DNA of 34,903 nucleotides, taken from positions 1 to 34,903 of the forward strand of contig MWEM01000026.1 of the NCBI GenBank assembly GCA_002071085.1, read 5' to 3'. Position numbers and translations under genes: made by a program. The notes under the pieces were generated by a model. The model saw only the letters and a program-made list of their open reading frames with translations, was not told the origin of the DNA and did no database searches. This DNA comes from Thermotogota bacterium ADurb.Bin062. Lineage in GTDB: Bacteria; Thermotogota; Thermotogae; MWEM01. Positions 33,101-34,903 of this stretch are shown here, in pieces (position 1 is the first letter of the stretch; every line of letters begins with the position of its first letter).

Positions 33101-33131
33101 AAAACCACCCCCCCCGCAAGGGGGGGTTTTT
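33101..33131 (+). terminator. groESL terminator
   Basis: AAAACC..CCCCCCC, GCAA loop, GGGGGGG and TTTTT begin directly after the groEL stop codon. Confidence 0.92.
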
Positions 33132-33164
33132 ACAAAGACCCCTTCCCAGAATTGTAGAAATCTG

Positions 33165-33173
33165 TGCTATAAT
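33165..33173 (+). promoter_or_regulatory. Extended -10 promoter of the 5'-nucleotidase gene
   Basis: TGCTATAAT: a perfect -10 hexamer with the TGn extension, which can replace a -35. About 35 bp before the ATG; AGGAGGG ribosome site in between. Confidence 0.7.
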
Positions 33174-33207
33174 CCTTAAAGAAACTCAACGAATAGGAGG
33201 GAAAAAG

Positions 33208-34728
33208 ATGAGAAAACACTCTGTAATGTTACTCGTGTGCCTTATGGCGCTGGTAAGCGCCCTTTGGGCCGCGCCCCAACTCTTGACCATTCTCCACGTC
33301 AATGACACTCACGGTCACGCTTGGTCGTATACCTTGGGGGATCTCAAGAATGTCGGCGGCTTTGCCGCGATCGCCACACTCGTCGATCAAATCAAAGCCG
33401 AAGTGGAAGCCAAAGGCGGTTCTGTGCTGGTTCTCCACGCCGGTGACATCAATACCGGTGTCCCCGAATCCGACCAGCTGGACGCGATCTCCGATGTCGT
33501 CGGGATGAACATGATCCCATTCGATGCGATGGTTCTTGGGAATCACGAATTCGACAAAGACGGCACCGTTCTGGCCAAACAGATTAAGACGATGAAGTTT
33601 CCGGCCTTGAGCGCCAACATTTTAACGAAAACTGGCGAACCCGTGTTCACTCCTTATGTGATCAAGCAACTGAAGGATCTGAAAGTCGCGATCTACGGAT
33701 TGAGCACCGAAGCGATCACCATTCTGGAACCGATTTACGTCGAAGACTATGTGTTTATGAACGCCATCGAGCTCTCCAAGAAAATGGTCCCAGAGCTCAG
33801 AGCACAAGCTGACATCGTGGTCGCTTTAACCCACTTGGGTTACGGCGAACCCCACCCCGGCTGCACCACCTCCGATATGCTCGCCAAAGCCGTTGATGGC
33901 ATCGATGTGATCGTTGATGGACACAGTCATACGCTGTTCACTGAAGCGCCGGTTTACGGAGATACCATCCTCGTGCAGGCTGGCGAATGGGGCAAGTACC
34001 TGGGTCGACTCGACCTGTGGATCCTCGACGGTAAGGTTATCGATTGGGAATGGGAAGCCATTCCAGTTAATTCCATCGCCGGCGTAGAACACATTGAGCA
34101 GAACCCAAGAGTGCTGGCCGCTATGGAGTATTTCTACAATCTGGGCGGAGAAAAACTGAACGAGGTCATCGGGAAAACTGCGATCATGCTGGATGGCGAA
34201 CGCAGTAACGCGCGCGCGAAAGCCACCAACCTCGCGAACCTGTTGGGCGACGCAATGGTCTGGAAGAGCATGGCCGATTTCGCGATCACAAACGGTGGCG
34301 GTATCCGCGCTTCGATAAAAGCCGGCGACATCACCTACCGCGACGTTCTCACCGTTCTGCCGTTCGGGAATATGATCTACGTGGTCAACCTCACGGGTTC
34401 CGAAGTGATGAGACTTCTACAGTTCGCGTCGGGCGTTCCCGCGGGTCAGGGCGCCTTCCCGCAGTTCGGGGGCATCACCTTCACCGTCGAAAACGGTCAA
34501 GTGAAAAACGTTCTGATTCAAGGGAAACCTCTGGAAATGGACAGGGTTTACAAAGTGGCGACGAACGACTATATGGCCGGAGGCGGAGACGGGTACACCG
34601 TGCTGAAAGACAATAAGGCGAACGGGTATGACACCGGTTTCGTTTTAGCCGACGCGCTGATGCTCTACTTCCAATACTTGGGGACTGTGCAAGACTACGA
34701 TTCTTCCCAGAGAATGGTCAAAAAATAG
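33208..34728 (+). CDS. Secreted 5'-nucleotidase / UDP-sugar hydrolase (UshA family)
   Basis: 506 residues with a signal peptide (MRKHSVMLLVCLMALVSALW, cleavage after about residue 22). Metallophosphatase domain: ILHVNDTHGHAW, VLHAGDINTG, VLGNHEFDKD, VVALTHLGYGE and VDGHSHTLF supply the two-metal site. The C-terminal 5'-nucleotidase domain has ITNGGGIRASIKAGDITYRDVLTVLPFGN and VATNDYMAGGGDGYTVL, which bind the nucleoside. It dephosphorylates external nucleotides or UDP-sugars so the cell can take up the products and phosphate. No lipobox Cys, so it is probably a soluble periplasmic or extracellular enzyme. Monocistronic between two strong terminators. Confidence 0.93.
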   Translation: MRKHSVMLLVCLMALVSALWAAPQLLTILHVNDTHGHAWSYTLGDLKNVGGFAAIATLVDQIKAEVEAKGGSVLVLHAGDINTGVPESDQLDAISDVVGMNMIPFDAMVLGNHEFDKDGTVLAKQIKTMKFPALSANILTKTGEPVFTPYVIKQLKDLKVAIYGLSTEAITILEPIYVEDYVFMNAIELSKKMVPELRAQADIVVALTHLGYGEPHPGCTTSDMLAKAVDGIDVIVDGHSHTLFTEAPVYGDTILVQAGEWGKYLGRLDLWILDGKVIDWEWEAIPVNSIAGVEHIEQNPRVLAAMEYFYNLGGEKLNEVIGKTAIMLDGERSNARAKATNLANLLGDAMVWKSMADFAITNGGGIRASIKAGDITYRDVLTVLPFGNMIYVVNLTGSEVMRLLQFASGVPAGQGAFPQFGGITFTVENGQVKNVLIQGKPLEMDRVYKVATNDYMAGGGDGYTVLKDNKANGYDTGFVLADALMLYFQYLGTVQDYDSSQRMVKK

Positions 34729-34758
34729 GGCCCTATTCGAAAAGCCTTTCTTTGCGCC

Positions 34759-34800
34759 AAGAGCCGGTTGCGACAGCAATCGGCTCTTCTTCTTGTTTCT
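34759..34800 (+). terminator. Terminator of the 5'-nucleotidase gene
   Basis: A 13 bp stem AAGAGCCGGTTGC / GCAATCGGCTCTT (one G-T pair) with GACA loop, followed by CTTCTTGTTTCT. No gene is recognised in the last 100 bp of the window. Confidence 0.88.
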
Positions 34801-34903
34801 CCCGAATATAAAATCTCGAGCAGTTCAGAACCCAACTTTCGACTAAAAGTGCTACAAACGGCGATAAAAGCCACTTTCTCAAAAAAGTTGGCCACTACAA
34901 TCG

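Noticed and set aside
34695..34895. 66-codon minus-strand frame at the window end
   Set aside because: It overlaps the end of the nucleotidase gene and its terminator and has no recognisable features.

Overview
The window is a bacterial chromosome segment of roughly 50% G+C. It carries housekeeping genes separated by unusually repeat-rich intergenic DNA. I cannot assign the organism firmly. Several points recall Thermotogota or relatives: a GroEL whose tail ends in acidic/Tyr residues rather than Gly-Gly-Met, a class V aminotransferase directly upstream of a short ACT-less serA, a DtxR-type regulator close to groESL, a CIRCE-controlled groESL, and a small UshA-like nucleotidase. This placement rests on remembered gene neighbourhoods and is tentative.

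Layout. 1-187: C-terminal end of a gene cut by the window edge. 213-1143: nested tandem repeats. 1145-3328 (minus): SatD-like protein and DUF3307 membrane protein, separated by a second repeat array. 3871-4147 (plus): PC4/p15-type ssDNA-binding protein with a consensus promoter. 4512-5876 (minus): NhaC-type antiporter whose last codons and stop lie in a repeat. 6120-7148 (plus): NlpC/P60 peptidase. 7158-7931 (minus): exported thioredoxin-fold protein. 8131-10189 (minus): class V aminotransferase plus D-3-phosphoglycerate dehydrogenase, a serine-type operon. 10566-13489 (plus): MgtA-type P-ATPase behind a structured, terminator-containing leader with a 34-codon leader ORF. 14137-15096 (plus) and 22418-23416 (minus): two Rpn-family PD-(D/E)XK nucleases. 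15501-17044 (minus): patatin-like hydrolase plus an overlapping membrane-anchored protein. 17283-18371 (minus): DegV, tRNA-Met/Ile(CAT), tRNA-Pro(GGG). 18786-18860 (minus): tRNA-Asn. 19512-21533 (minus): S9 prolyl oligopeptidase. 23537-24327 (plus): yceD-rpmF. 24344-25012 (minus): DtxR/MntR-like regulator with a FeoA domain. 25222-26220: third large repeat array. 26241-30646 (minus): a five-gene GntR(YtrA)-ABC-ABC operon with its operator in the promoter. 31109-33131 (plus): groES-groEL. 33208-34728 (plus): secreted 5'-nucleotidase.

The most distinctive feature is the repeat system. Short hairpins with a TAAA/TTTA loop keep perfect pairing while their stem sequence changes from copy to copy. 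They are joined to a GCGTTCCCAG tail, a CTCTGTGTTCTCTGTG direct repeat and two longer GC-rich palindromes, and they build tandem arrays of about 111-136, 166 and 211-215 bp. No transposase of the usual kinds and no RAYT gene is visible; the Rpn nucleases are the only recombination-related genes here. The second point of interest is the mgtA leader. There a short acidic and proline-containing ORF, a possible antiterminator and an intrinsic terminator together suggest transcription attenuation by Mg2+ or another metal.
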